Source: Kibdelosporangium sp. MJ126-NF4 (GTDB lineage: Bacteria; Actinomycetota; Actinomycetes; Mycobacteriales; Pseudonocardiaceae). From it: a DNA stretch of 64,000 nt. Below are positions 8,266 to 16,592 of the stretch, piece by piece. How positions within the stretch are numbered: position 1 is the stretch's first letter; each line of letters begins with the position of its first letter. The notes under the pieces are model-generated. The model had not been told where the DNA came from, did not search any database, and saw nothing but the letters and a program-made list of their open reading frames with translations. A program made the position numbers and the translations under genes. Location: contig NZ_CDME01000008.1 in the NCBI RefSeq assembly GCF_000826545.1, positions 372,001 to 436,000 of the forward strand, written 5' to 3'.

Positions 8266-9009
8266 GTGCGTCGCCGTCTTGCCCTGCCTGCCGTTGTCGT
8301 CATCGCCTTGCTCGTTGTGGGTGTGGGGACTTTCACGGCGCTCGCACCCACCGTCGAGACAAAGCAGGAGCGGACAGTCGAAGATCACGAGATGAAGCTG
8401 CTGGCCGCGTTCACCAGCGGGCCGGAGGCGCTGCGCGCACTCAGCGACGAGGCGAGCGAACAAGTGATCACCGTGTCCGCGCCGGACCATTCCGCCACCA
8501 CGGCGAAACTCAGTGCCTGGGCGAAGGGAAACGGCGCATGGCGCCGGGAGATCGGCCCGGTGGACGTGTTTGTCGGCACCGCGGGGGTGGGGGAGACCAA
8601 CGAAGGGCTTGCCCGGACACCGGCAGGCGCCTTCCGGCTGACCGAGGCGTTCGGGATCCGGCCCAACAATGGCACAAGGCTGCCGTACTTCACGGTTGAC
8701 GAACACGACTGGTGGGTCAGTGACGTCAAGTCCGCCGAATACAACAAGCATTTCCGGTGTCCGCCAGGCAAATGCCCGTTCAACGAGCGCGCGGGCGAGC
8801 GGTTGGTCTCCGCCGGTCCCGTGTACGACCACGCCGTGGTGATCGACTACAACCGCGGACCGGTCACGCCTGGCGCGGGTTCCGCGTTCTTCCTGCACGT
8901 TTCCGCCGGAAAACCGACCGCGGGCTGCGTCGCCGTCCCGGCGGAGGACCTGACCAAGGTGATGCGCTGGCTGGACCCGGCGAGAAAACCGTCTGTCACC
9001 ATAGGGTGA
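8266..9009 (+). CDS. Exported L,D-transpeptidase-like (YkuD) protein
   Basis: 247 residues. An N-terminal signal/anchor helix (RRRLALPAVVVIALLVVGVG, residues 2-21) is followed by an extracytoplasmic domain. The C-terminal part carries LHVSAG and TAGCVAVP, with His211 and Cys221 placed like the HxxN...(S/T)xGC active site of YkuD-type L,D-transpeptidases and their relatives. Likely a cell-wall enzyme unrelated to steroids. GTG start. The 3' end overlaps the convergent MaoC gene by 14 bp. Confidence 0.7.
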   Translation: MRRRLALPAVVVIALLVVGVGTFTALAPTVETKQERTVEDHEMKLLAAFTSGPEALRALSDEASEQVITVSAPDHSATTAKLSAWAKGNGAWRREIGPVDVFVGTAGVGETNEGLARTPAGAFRLTEAFGIRPNNGTRLPYFTVDEHDWWVSDVKSAEYNKHFRCPPGKCPFNERAGERLVSAGPVYDHAVVIDYNRGPVTPGAGSAFFLHVSAGKPTAGCVAVPAEDLTKVMRWLDPARKPSVTIG

Positions 9010-9847
9010 GCACGGTGTCGGTGAGGACCGGGCGGTCGCCCACCGCACACGTCACGAGCAACCGCTTGTCCTCCTGCCAGACCTGGCTGCGCAGTGTCTC
9101 GCCGGGGAACACCACACCGGCGAACCGGGTGCCGAACCCGGCGACTCGGCTGACATCACCGTCCAGCACCCCGTCGACCACCGCCTTGCAGACGATGCCG
9201 TACGTGCACAAGCCGTGCAGGATCGGCCTCGGGAATCCGGCCGCGGCGGCGAACCGCGGATCGGAGTGCAGGGGATTGCGGTCGCCGCACAAGCGGTAGA
9301 GCAGGGCCTGTTGCGGCAGAGTCGGCGTGTCCAGCACGAAGTCCGGTGCCCGGTCGGGCATGCCAACCGAGGCCGACGGACCGCGGTCGCCGCCGAACCC
9401 GCCCTCGCCCCGCGCGAAGATGCTGGACCTGCTGGTGTACAACGGGTCTCCCGTGGAGTCGACGGCCACCGACTCCTGGACGATCACCGCCGCCTTGCCC
9501 TTGTCGAACACGTCCGTGATCCGAGTGCGGACGCCTGCCGTCGCCGCGGTGGGTAGCGGCCTGTGCACGGTGATTTCCTGCTGGCCGTGCAACACCTTCG
9601 CCAAGTCGATCTCCACGCCGGGGAACGACACCGTGGGCGGCTCGGTCTGCCGGAGGTTGGGCGCGATCACACCGAACGTCGGCAGCACGTGCAGATCCTG
9701 CTCGGTGGTGTACCGGAGCTCCACATCGGACATCGGATCCGCGCCCGCGCCCAACGCGAGGTGGTAGAGCATGACATCTGACTGAGTCCATGAGAACGTG
9801 GTCTCGCCGACCATGGCGCCGATCGCGGCCGACGGGTCGATGGGCAT
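8996..9847 (-). CDS. chsH3: MaoC-like steroid enoyl-CoA hydratase, ChsH3/Hsd4B type
   Basis: 283 residues, double hot-dog (R-specific hydratase 2) architecture. The hydratase-2 signature is YRLCGDRNPLHSDPRFAAAAGFPRPILHG, broken here as YRLCGDRNPLHSDP with Asp and His, then FPRPILHGLCTYGI. It resembles Rv3538 (annotated Hsd4B, shown to hydrate steroid side-chain enoyl-CoA). The ATG at 9847 is 9 bp after the kshB stop, so it is the last gene of the kstD-kshA-Cys protein-kshB-chsH3 minus-strand operon. The family identity is secure; the exact side-chain substrate is inferred. Confidence 0.8.
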   Translation of the reverse strand: MPIDPSAAIGAMVGETTFSWTQSDVMLYHLALGAGADPMSDVELRYTTEQDLHVLPTFGVIAPNLRQTEPPTVSFPGVEIDLAKVLHGQQEITVHRPLPTAATAGVRTRITDVFDKGKAAVIVQESVAVDSTGDPLYTSRSSIFARGEGGFGGDRGPSASVGMPDRAPDFVLDTPTLPQQALLYRLCGDRNPLHSDPRFAAAAGFPRPILHGLCTYGIVCKAVVDGVLDGDVSRVAGFGTRFAGVVFPGETLRSQVWQEDKRLLVTCAVGDRPVLTDTVLTLW

Positions 9848-9855
9848 GGTGCTCC

Positions 9856-10842
9856 TCAGCTGTACGTGATCTTGACTTCGTCGGTGACCGGGAGCGACTG
9901 GCAGGCCAGCACGATGCCGTCGTCGATGTCCTCCTGGTCGAGGATCTCGTTCTGCAGCATCTTCACCTCGCCCTGCTCGATCCGACACGCACACGCGCTG
10001 CACGCGCCCTCCCGGCACGAGTACGGCGCGTCGATTCCCTTCTCCAGCAGCAGGTCCAGTAGCTTCTTGTTGCGCGGCCACTGGAACGTGTGCTGCTCGC
10101 CGTCCAGGTCCACCTCGACCACTGCCTCGTCGCCGTCCGACGGTTCCTCGACGGTCTCCTCGAACGGATTGCCGGACAACGAGATGAACCGTTCGACGTG
10201 GATCCGGTCGCGCGGCACTCCCATCGAGCGCAACGCCTGCGAGACGACGTCCATGAACGGCGTAGGTCCACACAGGAACGACTGGAACCCGGTGAACGGA
10301 CGCAGCGCGGTGAGGTGCCGTGGTGTCGGCAGGCCCTGCAACGACTCCAGCCAGTGGATCACCATGAACCGATCGGGATACCGGTCGGCGAGCTCGCGCA
10401 ACCGAGCGGCGAAGATCACCGAGGACTCGTCCCGGTTGGCGTACACCAGGACCACCCGGCCACTGCCCCGGGCGAGCGCGGACTTGACGATGGAGATGAC
10501 CGGGGTGATCCCGCTGCCGCCCGCGAACAGCAACAGGTTGTCGTCCAGCGAACTCGGCGTGAAGATCCCGGCGGGCGGCAGGATGTCCAGCACCGTTCCG
10601 GCACGGACGTTGTCGCACACCCAGGCCGAGCCGTAGCCGTCCGGAATCCGTTTGACGGTCACTTGTGGACGGTCGTCGACATGTGGAGAGCTTGACAGCG
10701 AGTAGCACCTGGCCACCGGCCCGCACCGGAGCGTGAGGAACTGGCCGGGGCGGTAGGCCAGCTTCGCGTCGAACACTATCGACACCGCGTCGTCCGTCTC
10801 CTGGATCACCTCGGCAACCTCGACCTGCTGGTAGTCAGCCAT
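9856..10842 (-). CDS. kshB: 3-ketosteroid 9-alpha-hydroxylase reductase KshB
   Basis: 328 residues: FAD-binding reductase domain (RCYSLSSSPHVDD), NAD-binding domain (LLLFAGGSGITPVISI and FLCGPTPFMD), then a C-terminal plant-type [2Fe-2S] ferredoxin domain with Cys276, Cys281, Cys284 (CREGACSAC) and Cys314. It transfers NADH electrons to the Rieske oxygenase KshA, which 9-alpha-hydroxylates the steroid to open ring B. The ATG at 10842 overlaps the end of the small Cys protein by 8 bp. It lies in the same operon as kshA and kstD. Confidence 0.92.
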   Translation of the reverse strand: MADYQQVEVAEVIQETDDAVSIVFDAKLAYRPGQFLTLRCGPVARCYSLSSSPHVDDRPQVTVKRIPDGYGSAWVCDNVRAGTVLDILPPAGIFTPSSLDDNLLLFAGGSGITPVISIVKSALARGSGRVVLVYANRDESSVIFAARLRELADRYPDRFMVIHWLESLQGLPTPRHLTALRPFTGFQSFLCGPTPFMDVVSQALRSMGVPRDRIHVERFISLSGNPFEETVEEPSDGDEAVVEVDLDGEQHTFQWPRNKKLLDLLLEKGIDAPYSCREGACSACACRIEQGEVKMLQNEILDQEDIDDGIVLACQSLPVTDEVKITYS

Positions 10843-11125
10843 CGGGGACCTCGAGCAGTCCTTCGGCGACCACGGATTCGATGCTCGCGCGCAGCTTCGA
10901 GCACGTGTCCAGCAACGCCGACGGTTTGTTCTGCGCGGCGTACTCCGCGCAGTTCTCGGTCGACGTCTGCCACTGGATGCTCGTCTGGTGCTCACTGCTT
11001 TTCTTGACCAGCACACACGTCCCACAGGCGGTGCACTCCACCGGCCGCAGACCGTCACCGAGGAAACCGCGCCTGTCGGCGGCGGTCTGCGCGGAGACGT
11101 CGACGACCGGAGCCTTGGCCCACAT
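10835..11125 (-). CDS. Small conserved cysteine protein encoded between kshA and kshB
   Basis: 96 residues, not recognised as a named family. It carries a tight ECTACGTC cluster (Cys31, Cys34, Cys37) plus Cys59 and Cys75, which suggests metal or Fe-S binding. It does not have the spacing of a plant-type or bacterial 3Fe/4Fe ferredoxin. The ATG overlaps the kshA stop by one base (TGATG) and the 3' end overlaps kshB by 8 bp, so it is translated together with both hydroxylase components. An accessory, assembly or electron-transfer role in 9-alpha-hydroxylation is inference from position only. Confidence 0.75.
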   Translation of the reverse strand: MWAKAPVVDVSAQTAADRRGFLGDGLRPVECTACGTCVLVKKSSEHQTSIQWQTSTENCAEYAAQNKPSALLDTCSKLRASIESVVAEGLLEVPDG

Positions 11126-12273
11126 CACACACCGGCTTCCTTGCGGCGCGCCAGGTTCTCCTGGACCTCGCGCTCCCACGCCTCGTTGGCCTTCGTGGTG
11201 TCCACTTCGAACTCGAAGCGCCTCGTCATGTCGTCGCTGACTTCCTCGGCGTCCACGTAGAACTGCTCGTACCAGCGGCGCAGCTGGTAGACCGGGCCGT
11301 CCTCCTCGCACAGCAGCGGGTTGTCGATCCTGGTCTTGTTCTTCCAGATCTCCACGTCCTGCAGGAAACCGACCTTGAAGCTGCGGGCGAACTTGCCAGC
11401 CACCTTGTCGGCCATCTCGTCGTCGAGGCCGGGCAGCTTCTTGACGATCAGCCCGTACTGCAGCATGAACGAGTTGTGGGTGATCGGGTAGTGGCAGTTG
11501 ACCAGTACCGTCTCGACCTCGATGCCCTTGTAGTCGTTCCACAGGTAGTTGATCATGTACGACGGGCCGTAGTACGACGCCTCCGAGCGCAGCAGATTGT
11601 CCTCACCCGCGTAGTTGCCGGTGTTCTGCTTGCCGTTCGCGGCCACGTCCGGGCGGCCGCGGGAGTTGAGGTACTGGGTGGCGACGTGGCCTTCGAAGAT
11701 GTTCTTGAAGTAGGTCGGGAAGGCGAAGTGGATGTAGTAGAAGTGCGCCATGTCGACCATGTTGTCGATGATCTCGCGGCAGTTGGAGCCCTCGATCCGG
11801 ATGGTGTCCCACGTCCAGTTGCTCCACCCGTCCTCGTAGGCGCCGGGCACCCGTGGGATCGAGACGTTCTCCGGCGGCGGGTTGCCCTGCGGGTCGTGCC
11901 AGATCAGTAACTGGCCGTTCTGCTCCAATGTGGTCCACGCCCGTGTCCGCGCCCGCAACGGAACCCGCTTGCCGTACGGGATCTCCACGCAGCGGCCCTT
12001 GCCGGACCATCGCCAGTCGTGGAACGGGCACGCGATGTTGTCGCCCTTGACCGTGCCCTGGCTCAGGTCACCGCCCATGTGCCTGCAGTACGCGTCGAGC
12101 ACGTTGAGCTCGCCGTCCTGGCCCTGGAACACCACGAGTTTGGTGCCGAACGCCTCGATCGCGTGCGGCTGGCCGTCCTTGAAGTGCTGTGCCAGGCCGA
12201 TGCAGTGCCAGCCCCTGGCGAACCTGGTCGGCGGTGCGCCGACGTCGATGGTCCTGATCTCGTCACGCGTCAC
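11125..12273 (-). CDS. kshA: 3-ketosteroid 9-alpha-hydroxylase oxygenase KshA
   Basis: 382-residue Rieske non-heme iron oxygenase. The Rieske [2Fe-2S] ligands are Cys63, His65, Cys82 and His85 (YCRH, CPFH); the mononuclear iron region is DNMVDMAHFYYIHF with His177 and His182, and a later Asp in FLQDVEIW. It hydroxylates C9 of 1,4-androstadienedione-type steroids, which together with KstD causes ring B cleavage. The GTG at 12273 is preceded by AAGGGGAG and overlaps the kstD 3' end by 11 bp. Length agrees with characterised KshA proteins. Confidence 0.93.
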   Translation of the reverse strand: MTRDEIRTIDVGAPPTRFARGWHCIGLAQHFKDGQPHAIEAFGTKLVVFQGQDGELNVLDAYCRHMGGDLSQGTVKGDNIACPFHDWRWSGKGRCVEIPYGKRVPLRARTRAWTTLEQNGQLLIWHDPQGNPPPENVSIPRVPGAYEDGWSNWTWDTIRIEGSNCREIIDNMVDMAHFYYIHFAFPTYFKNIFEGHVATQYLNSRGRPDVAANGKQNTGNYAGEDNLLRSEASYYGPSYMINYLWNDYKGIEVETVLVNCHYPITHNSFMLQYGLIVKKLPGLDDEMADKVAGKFARSFKVGFLQDVEIWKNKTRIDNPLLCEEDGPVYQLRRWYEQFYVDAEEVSDDMTRRFEFEVDTTKANEAWEREVQENLARRKEAGV

Positions 12274-14107
12274 CGTTTGCTCCCCTTCGGTGGGTCTGTG
12301 TCGATGTCCCCGTTCGATGAGAGCCGGGATCGGGGTGGTTCCTGGCGTCGCCGCCGGAATGCCGCGAATACTGGTTGTCTTTGGGCGTTTCGGCGGTGGC
12401 GTCAGGGACCGCATCCGGCCCGGCTATCGCGGACGGGGGCGTCGACACAGACCCTCGTGCGGCCATGTCGAGTGCGGCCAGGTAGCCGAACGTCATCGCG
12501 GGTCCGATGGTCGCGCCGGGGCCCGCGTAGGTGCGGCCCATCACGGCCGCGCTGGCGTTGCCCGCCGCGTAGAGGCCTTCGATGATCGACCCGTCCTCAC
12601 GCAGGACACGGGCTGTCGAGTCGGTCCGCAGCCCGCCCTTGGTGCCCAGGTCGCCCGGTACGATCCGGACCGCGTAGAACGGCGCCACCTCCAGCGGCGC
12701 CAGGCACGGATTGGGGCGGTTGCGTGGATCCCCGTAGTACTTGTCGTATGTGGACTTGCCGCGCCGGAAGTCGCCGTCGGTCCCGGAGCGGGCGAAGCCG
12801 TTGAACCGCCGTACGGTGTCGGTCAGGCCGTCCGGCGAGATCTCGATCTGCTCGGCGAGCTCGGCCAGCGTTCGTGCCTTGAAGACGACACCGGCCTTGT
12901 ACCAGCGGCCGGGGAACGGCTGGCCGGGATACAGCCCGGCGAACATGTACCGGTTGCGGTAGCGCTGGTCGGCGATCAGCCAGGTCGGGAAGTTCTTCGC
13001 CGGGCCGTCGCCGTCGCCGTACATGGCGTGCACAGCGTCCACATAGGGCGCTGCCTCGTTGACGAACCGCTTGCCTTCGCTGTTGACCATGACGCAGCCG
13101 GGCAACGTCCGTTCCGCCAGACAGAAGTACGGTCCGCCGGTGAGCAGGATCGACGGGCCCCACCACGCGTCGTCCATCAGATCGACCGCCGCGCCCAGCC
13201 GCAGCCCGGCTTCGATGCCGTCGCCGGTGTTCTCCTTGGCGCCGACCGTCCACTCTGTTCCGATCGGTTCGCGCTGGTACTTCTTGCGCAGTTCCTCGCT
13301 ACGCTCGAACCCGCCGGACGCGAGCAGCACGCCGCGCCGCGCCGAGACGACGAACTCCTTGTCGCCCTGGCGAACGCGTACGCCGGTGACCCGGTCATCC
13401 GTGATCTCCAGATCGACCAACGCCGTCTCAAGCCACACGGGGACATCGGCCTTCGCCAGCCCGGCCCGCAGGCCACCAGCAAGCGCTTGGCCCATCGCGA
13501 GCAGTCTGCGCCTGCGCAGTCTGGCCGTGAGGCCGCGCGCGCCGACGCGAAGCGCACGTAGTACGCCACGGGGATGCCTGCGGACCAGGTTGAGCCAACG
13601 GTAGTCGGCCTGGGTGACCGCGACGTCCATCGGCGATGCCAGATAAGGCCTGTTCAGCTTGGCCAGGTGCGCGCCGACCAGGCTCGCTGGCATCGGCTTC
13701 GGCTCGATCGACCGGCCGCCGGGCATGCCGCCGGGCGCCTCGGGGTAGTAGTCCGCGTAGTCCTTGACCCACGCGAACCGCAACGGTGTGTGGGCGAGCA
13801 CGAAGTCCAGCATCTCCGGCCCGCGCTCCAGCACGGTCTTCTTCAGCTCGGCGGGCACCACGTCACCGACGATGTGGTCGAGATACGCGCTGGCCGCCTC
13901 CGGTGTGTCGGGCACGCCGGAGTTCAGGATCACCCGGTTGTTGGGGATCCAGACACCCCCGCCCGAACGGGCCGTCGAGCCGCCGTACGTCGGCGCCTTC
14001 TCCAGCACCACAGTGCTCAGCCCGTTTCGGGCGGCGGCGAGTGCGGCGGTCATCCCCGCCGCCCCGCTGCCGACGACAACGAGGTCGAACTCGGCTGGCT
14101 CGGTCAT
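12263..14107 (-). CDS. kstD: 3-ketosteroid delta1-dehydrogenase KstD
   Basis: 614-residue flavoprotein that desaturates C1-C2 of 3-ketosteroids. The FAD dinucleotide motif VVVGSGAAGMTAAL is near the N-terminus; the conserved GGSTARSGGGVWIP and, near the C-terminus, GLYAAGNASAAVMGRTYAGPG are typical of KstD. It starts with ATG at 14107 behind a strong GGAGGTGGAG. The last 60-65 residues after the FAD domain are a Ser/Thr/Pro/His-rich tail absent from typical KstD (about 560 aa), and they run into the start of kshA. First gene of the minus-strand ring-opening operon; a KstR box lies 21 bp upstream. Confidence 0.92.
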   Translation of the reverse strand: MTEPAEFDLVVVGSGAAGMTAALAAARNGLSTVVLEKAPTYGGSTARSGGGVWIPNNRVILNSGVPDTPEAASAYLDHIVGDVVPAELKKTVLERGPEMLDFVLAHTPLRFAWVKDYADYYPEAPGGMPGGRSIEPKPMPASLVGAHLAKLNRPYLASPMDVAVTQADYRWLNLVRRHPRGVLRALRVGARGLTARLRRRRLLAMGQALAGGLRAGLAKADVPVWLETALVDLEITDDRVTGVRVRQGDKEFVVSARRGVLLASGGFERSEELRKKYQREPIGTEWTVGAKENTGDGIEAGLRLGAAVDLMDDAWWGPSILLTGGPYFCLAERTLPGCVMVNSEGKRFVNEAAPYVDAVHAMYGDGDGPAKNFPTWLIADQRYRNRYMFAGLYPGQPFPGRWYKAGVVFKARTLAELAEQIEISPDGLTDTVRRFNGFARSGTDGDFRRGKSTYDKYYGDPRNRPNPCLAPLEVAPFYAVRIVPGDLGTKGGLRTDSTARVLREDGSIIEGLYAAGNASAAVMGRTYAGPGATIGPAMTFGYLAALDMAARGSVSTPPSAIAGPDAVPDATAETPKDNQYSRHSGGDARNHPDPGSHRTGTSTQTHRRGANGDA

Positions 14108-14127
14108 CTCCACCTCCACGCCAATAC

Positions 14128-14141
14128 TAGAACAGGTTATA
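14128..14141. promoter_or_regulatory. KstR operator shared by kstD and the divergent flavoprotein
   Basis: TAGAACAGGTTATA matches TnnAACnnGTTnnA perfectly and lies in the 54-bp gap between two divergent genes. On the minus strand a -10-like TAGTAT (14129-14124) touches the box, with TTGACG upstream. One KstR dimer pair could therefore control both directions. Confidence 0.85.
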
Positions 14142-14161
14142 GAAATGACCGTCAAGGCGCT

Positions 14162-15823
14162 ATGGTGTCTCCAGATTCGGACGCTGTGAGGCGGTGCCTG
14201 ACTGTGCAGAAACGTGTTCCACATGACTGGGACGCCAGCTGGGATGACAGCGCCGACGTCGTCATCGTCGGCTTCGGGGCGGCGGGGGCGTGCGCGGCCA
14301 TCGAGGCGGCGTCCGCCGGGGCCGACGTGCTGGTGCTTGACCGGTTCACCGGCGGCGGCGCGACGGCGATGTCCGGTGGGGTGGTCTACGCGGGCGGCGG
14401 CACGCCGCAGCAGATCACGGCGGGCATTTCGGACACTCCGGACGCCATGCTGAACTACCTGAGGTTGGAGACCGGCGACGTGGTCTCCGAGCAGACGCTG
14501 CGGAGGTTCGTCGACTCCAGCGTGGACACGATCGCCTGGCTGGAGAAGCAGGGCGTGTCGTTCGACGCCAGCCTCTGCCCGTACAAGACCTCCTACCCGA
14601 GCAACAAGCACTACCTCTACTACTCGGGCAGCGAGTCGGCGGGCGGGTTCCGTGACGCCGCCCCGCCCGCCGCCCGAGGCCACCGGACCAAGGGCAAGGG
14701 AACCTCGGGCAAGGTGTTCTTCGCGCGGCTCGCCGAAGCGGCCACCGCCCAGGCACGACTCAGGACGCAAACCTTTGCGCGTCAGCTGATCACCGACGAC
14801 GACCGGGTGATCGGTGTCGAGTGCTCGGTGCTCACCGGATGGGCCGCGTACCGGCACCGCCTGTACGGCAAGTACGCGGCCAAGCCCGGGTTGTACGTGC
14901 CGTTCCTGCGCAAGGCCCTGAACCGGCGGGTCCAGCGGCTGGAACGCAAGCACGCGACGACCATCCGCGTCCAGGCACGCAGGGGCGTGGTGCTGGCCGC
15001 CGGGGGATTCGTGGCCAACCGGGAGATGATGCGTGAACACGCGCCCGACTACCGGCGAGGTCTCGCCCTGGGCACGGTGGCCGACGACGGCGCCGGGATC
15101 CTGATGGGCGTCGACGCGGGAGGCGTGACCGCGCACCTGGACCGGGTGTCCGCGTGGCGGTTCATCAGCCCGCCCAGTGCGTTCCTCGGCAGTATCGCCG
15201 TGTCGTCGTCAGGCGACCGCATCGGTGACGAGTCACGCTACGGCGCCGCGCTGGGTCATGACATGGTCACCAAGCACGGCTCTCGCGGCTGGTTGTTCGT
15301 GGACAGCGCGCTGGTCGCCGACGTGCGCAAGCAGTTGCGTTCGCAGACCGTGTGGTTTCACCGGCTGCAGACCAGGTTCCTGCTGGGCCGTGAGCGCGTC
15401 AGCGGCTCCACTGTGGCGGACGTGGCACGCAGGGCGGGCGTCGACCCGGACGGGCTGGCCGCGACCGTGGCGGCTCACAACGCTGCCGCAGCGGCGGGGA
15501 AACCCGACCCGGCAGGCAAACCAGCCGAGTTCGTCCGGGCACTGGACACGCCGCCGTACTCACTGCTCGACATCTCGATCAAGCCGAGCCTGGGGTACCC
15601 GTGCCCGATGCTCACGCTCGGCGGCCTCGTCGTCGACGAGCAGACCGGCGCGGTCAGCCGCGAGGACGGCACGGCGGTCGAAGGCCTGTACGCGGCCGGG
15701 CGCACGGCCGTCGGGATCTGCTCGAACTCCTACGTCAGCGGGTTGTCGCTGGCCGACTGCGTGTTCTCCGGCCGGAGAGCGGGCATCAGCGCGAGTGTGA
15801 GGAGGACACGTGCTCACGGCTGA
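14162..15823 (+). CDS. KstD-like FAD-binding dehydrogenase
   Basis: 553-residue flavoprotein of the fumarate reductase/3-ketosteroid dehydrogenase superfamily, with VVIVGFGAAGACAAIEAA (FAD Rossmann) at about residue 33, GGGATAMSGGVVYAGGG and a C-terminal GLYAAGRTAVGICSNSYVSG. It is clearly paralogous to KstD, but the active-site surroundings differ, so a distinct steroid substrate or desaturation position is possible. It is divergent from kstD at a shared KstR box and leads the hsaE-hsaG-hsaF operon. Start choice is uncertain: ATG 14162 has a weak AAGG upstream, and in-frame GTGs occur at 14165, 14186 and 14201. Confidence 0.8.
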   Translation: MVSPDSDAVRRCLTVQKRVPHDWDASWDDSADVVIVGFGAAGACAAIEAASAGADVLVLDRFTGGGATAMSGGVVYAGGGTPQQITAGISDTPDAMLNYLRLETGDVVSEQTLRRFVDSSVDTIAWLEKQGVSFDASLCPYKTSYPSNKHYLYYSGSESAGGFRDAAPPAARGHRTKGKGTSGKVFFARLAEAATAQARLRTQTFARQLITDDDRVIGVECSVLTGWAAYRHRLYGKYAAKPGLYVPFLRKALNRRVQRLERKHATTIRVQARRGVVLAAGGFVANREMMREHAPDYRRGLALGTVADDGAGILMGVDAGGVTAHLDRVSAWRFISPPSAFLGSIAVSSSGDRIGDESRYGAALGHDMVTKHGSRGWLFVDSALVADVRKQLRSQTVWFHRLQTRFLLGRERVSGSTVADVARRAGVDPDGLAATVAAHNAAAAAGKPDPAGKPAEFVRALDTPPYSLLDISIKPSLGYPCPMLTLGGLVVDEQTGAVSREDGTAVEGLYAAGRTAVGICSNSYVSGLSLADCVFSGRRAGISASVRRTRAHG

Positions 15824-16592
15824 CCAACGCACCGACGCGGCGGACCGGCTGTACGCGGCCGAACGCGACCGGTCACCGATCAGACCCCTGGTGGTGGACT
15901 ATCCCGGGATCGACGCGGTGGACTCGTACGAGATCCAGCTGCACAACATCCGGCGGCGGGCACGGCCGGTGCTCGGCCACAAGGTCGGTCTTTCGTCCGA
16001 GGCGATGCAGCAGATGATGGGCGTGGACGAACCGGACTACGGCCACCTGCTCGACGACATGGCGCTGGCCGAGGACGTCGTCGTGGACACCGGGCGGTAC
16101 TGCTACCCGAGAGTCGAGGTGGAAGTCGGGTTCGTGCTCGGCGCCGACCTGCCCGGCGAGGGCTGCACGGAGGACGACGTCCTGAAAGCCACCGACTACC
16201 TGGCGCCCGCGATCGAGCTGATCGACAGCCGGATCGAGAACTGGAAGATCAGCCTGCCCGACACGATCGCCGACAACGCGTCGTCGGCAGGGTTCGTGCT
16301 CGGTGCCGCGCGTGTCTGGCCGTCCGATGTGGATGTCCGGGATATCGACGCGGTGTTGTGGCGCAACGGTGAAGAGGTCGCCAAGGGCCGGTCGGATGCC
16401 GTGCTCGGCAATCCGGTGACCGCGGTGGCGTGGCTCGCGGGCAAGGTCGCGAGTTTCGGCGTCCGGCTGAAGGCCGGGCACATCGTGCTGCCCGGGTCGT
16501 GCACGCGGGCGATCGACGCGCGGCCCGGTGATTCGTTCCGTGCCGAGTTCTCCGGGCTCGGTGAAGTCTCGTTGACGTTCGGGGGTGTCTGA
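15810..16592 (+). CDS. hsaE: 2-hydroxyhexa-2,4-dienoate hydratase HsaE
   Basis: 260-residue member of the 2-oxopent-4-enoate hydratase/fumarylacetoacetase-like family. It hydrates the six-carbon dienoate released from rings A/B by HsaD. Motifs include [20 protein letters not shown], the metal-site region [20 protein letters not shown] and the C-terminal [12 protein letters not shown]. The GTG start overlaps the flavoprotein by 14 bp and the stop shares a base with the hsaG ATG, so the group is one operon. Confidence 0.9.
   Translation: MLTADQRTDAADRLYAAERDRSPIRPLVVDYPGIDAVDSYEIQLHNIRRRARPVLGHKVGLSSEAMQQMMGVDEPDYGHLLDDMALAEDVVVDTGRYCYPRVEVEVGFVLGADLPGEGCTEDDVLKATDYLAPAIELIDSRIENWKISLPDTIADNASSAGFVLGAARVWPSDVDVRDIDAVLWRNGEEVAKGRSDAVLGNPVTAVAWLAGKVASFGVRLKAGHIVLPGSCTRAIDARPGDSFRAEFSGLGEVSLTFGGV

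Noticed and set aside
13574..14161. Plus-strand extension upstream of the KstD-like flavoprotein
   Set aside because: Antisense to kstD and would cross the KstR operator; the flavoprotein domain begins after 14162.
14108..15136. Minus-strand extension upstream of kstD
   Set aside because: Antisense to the flavoprotein gene and not KstD-like; the strong ribosome site and operator place the start at 14107.
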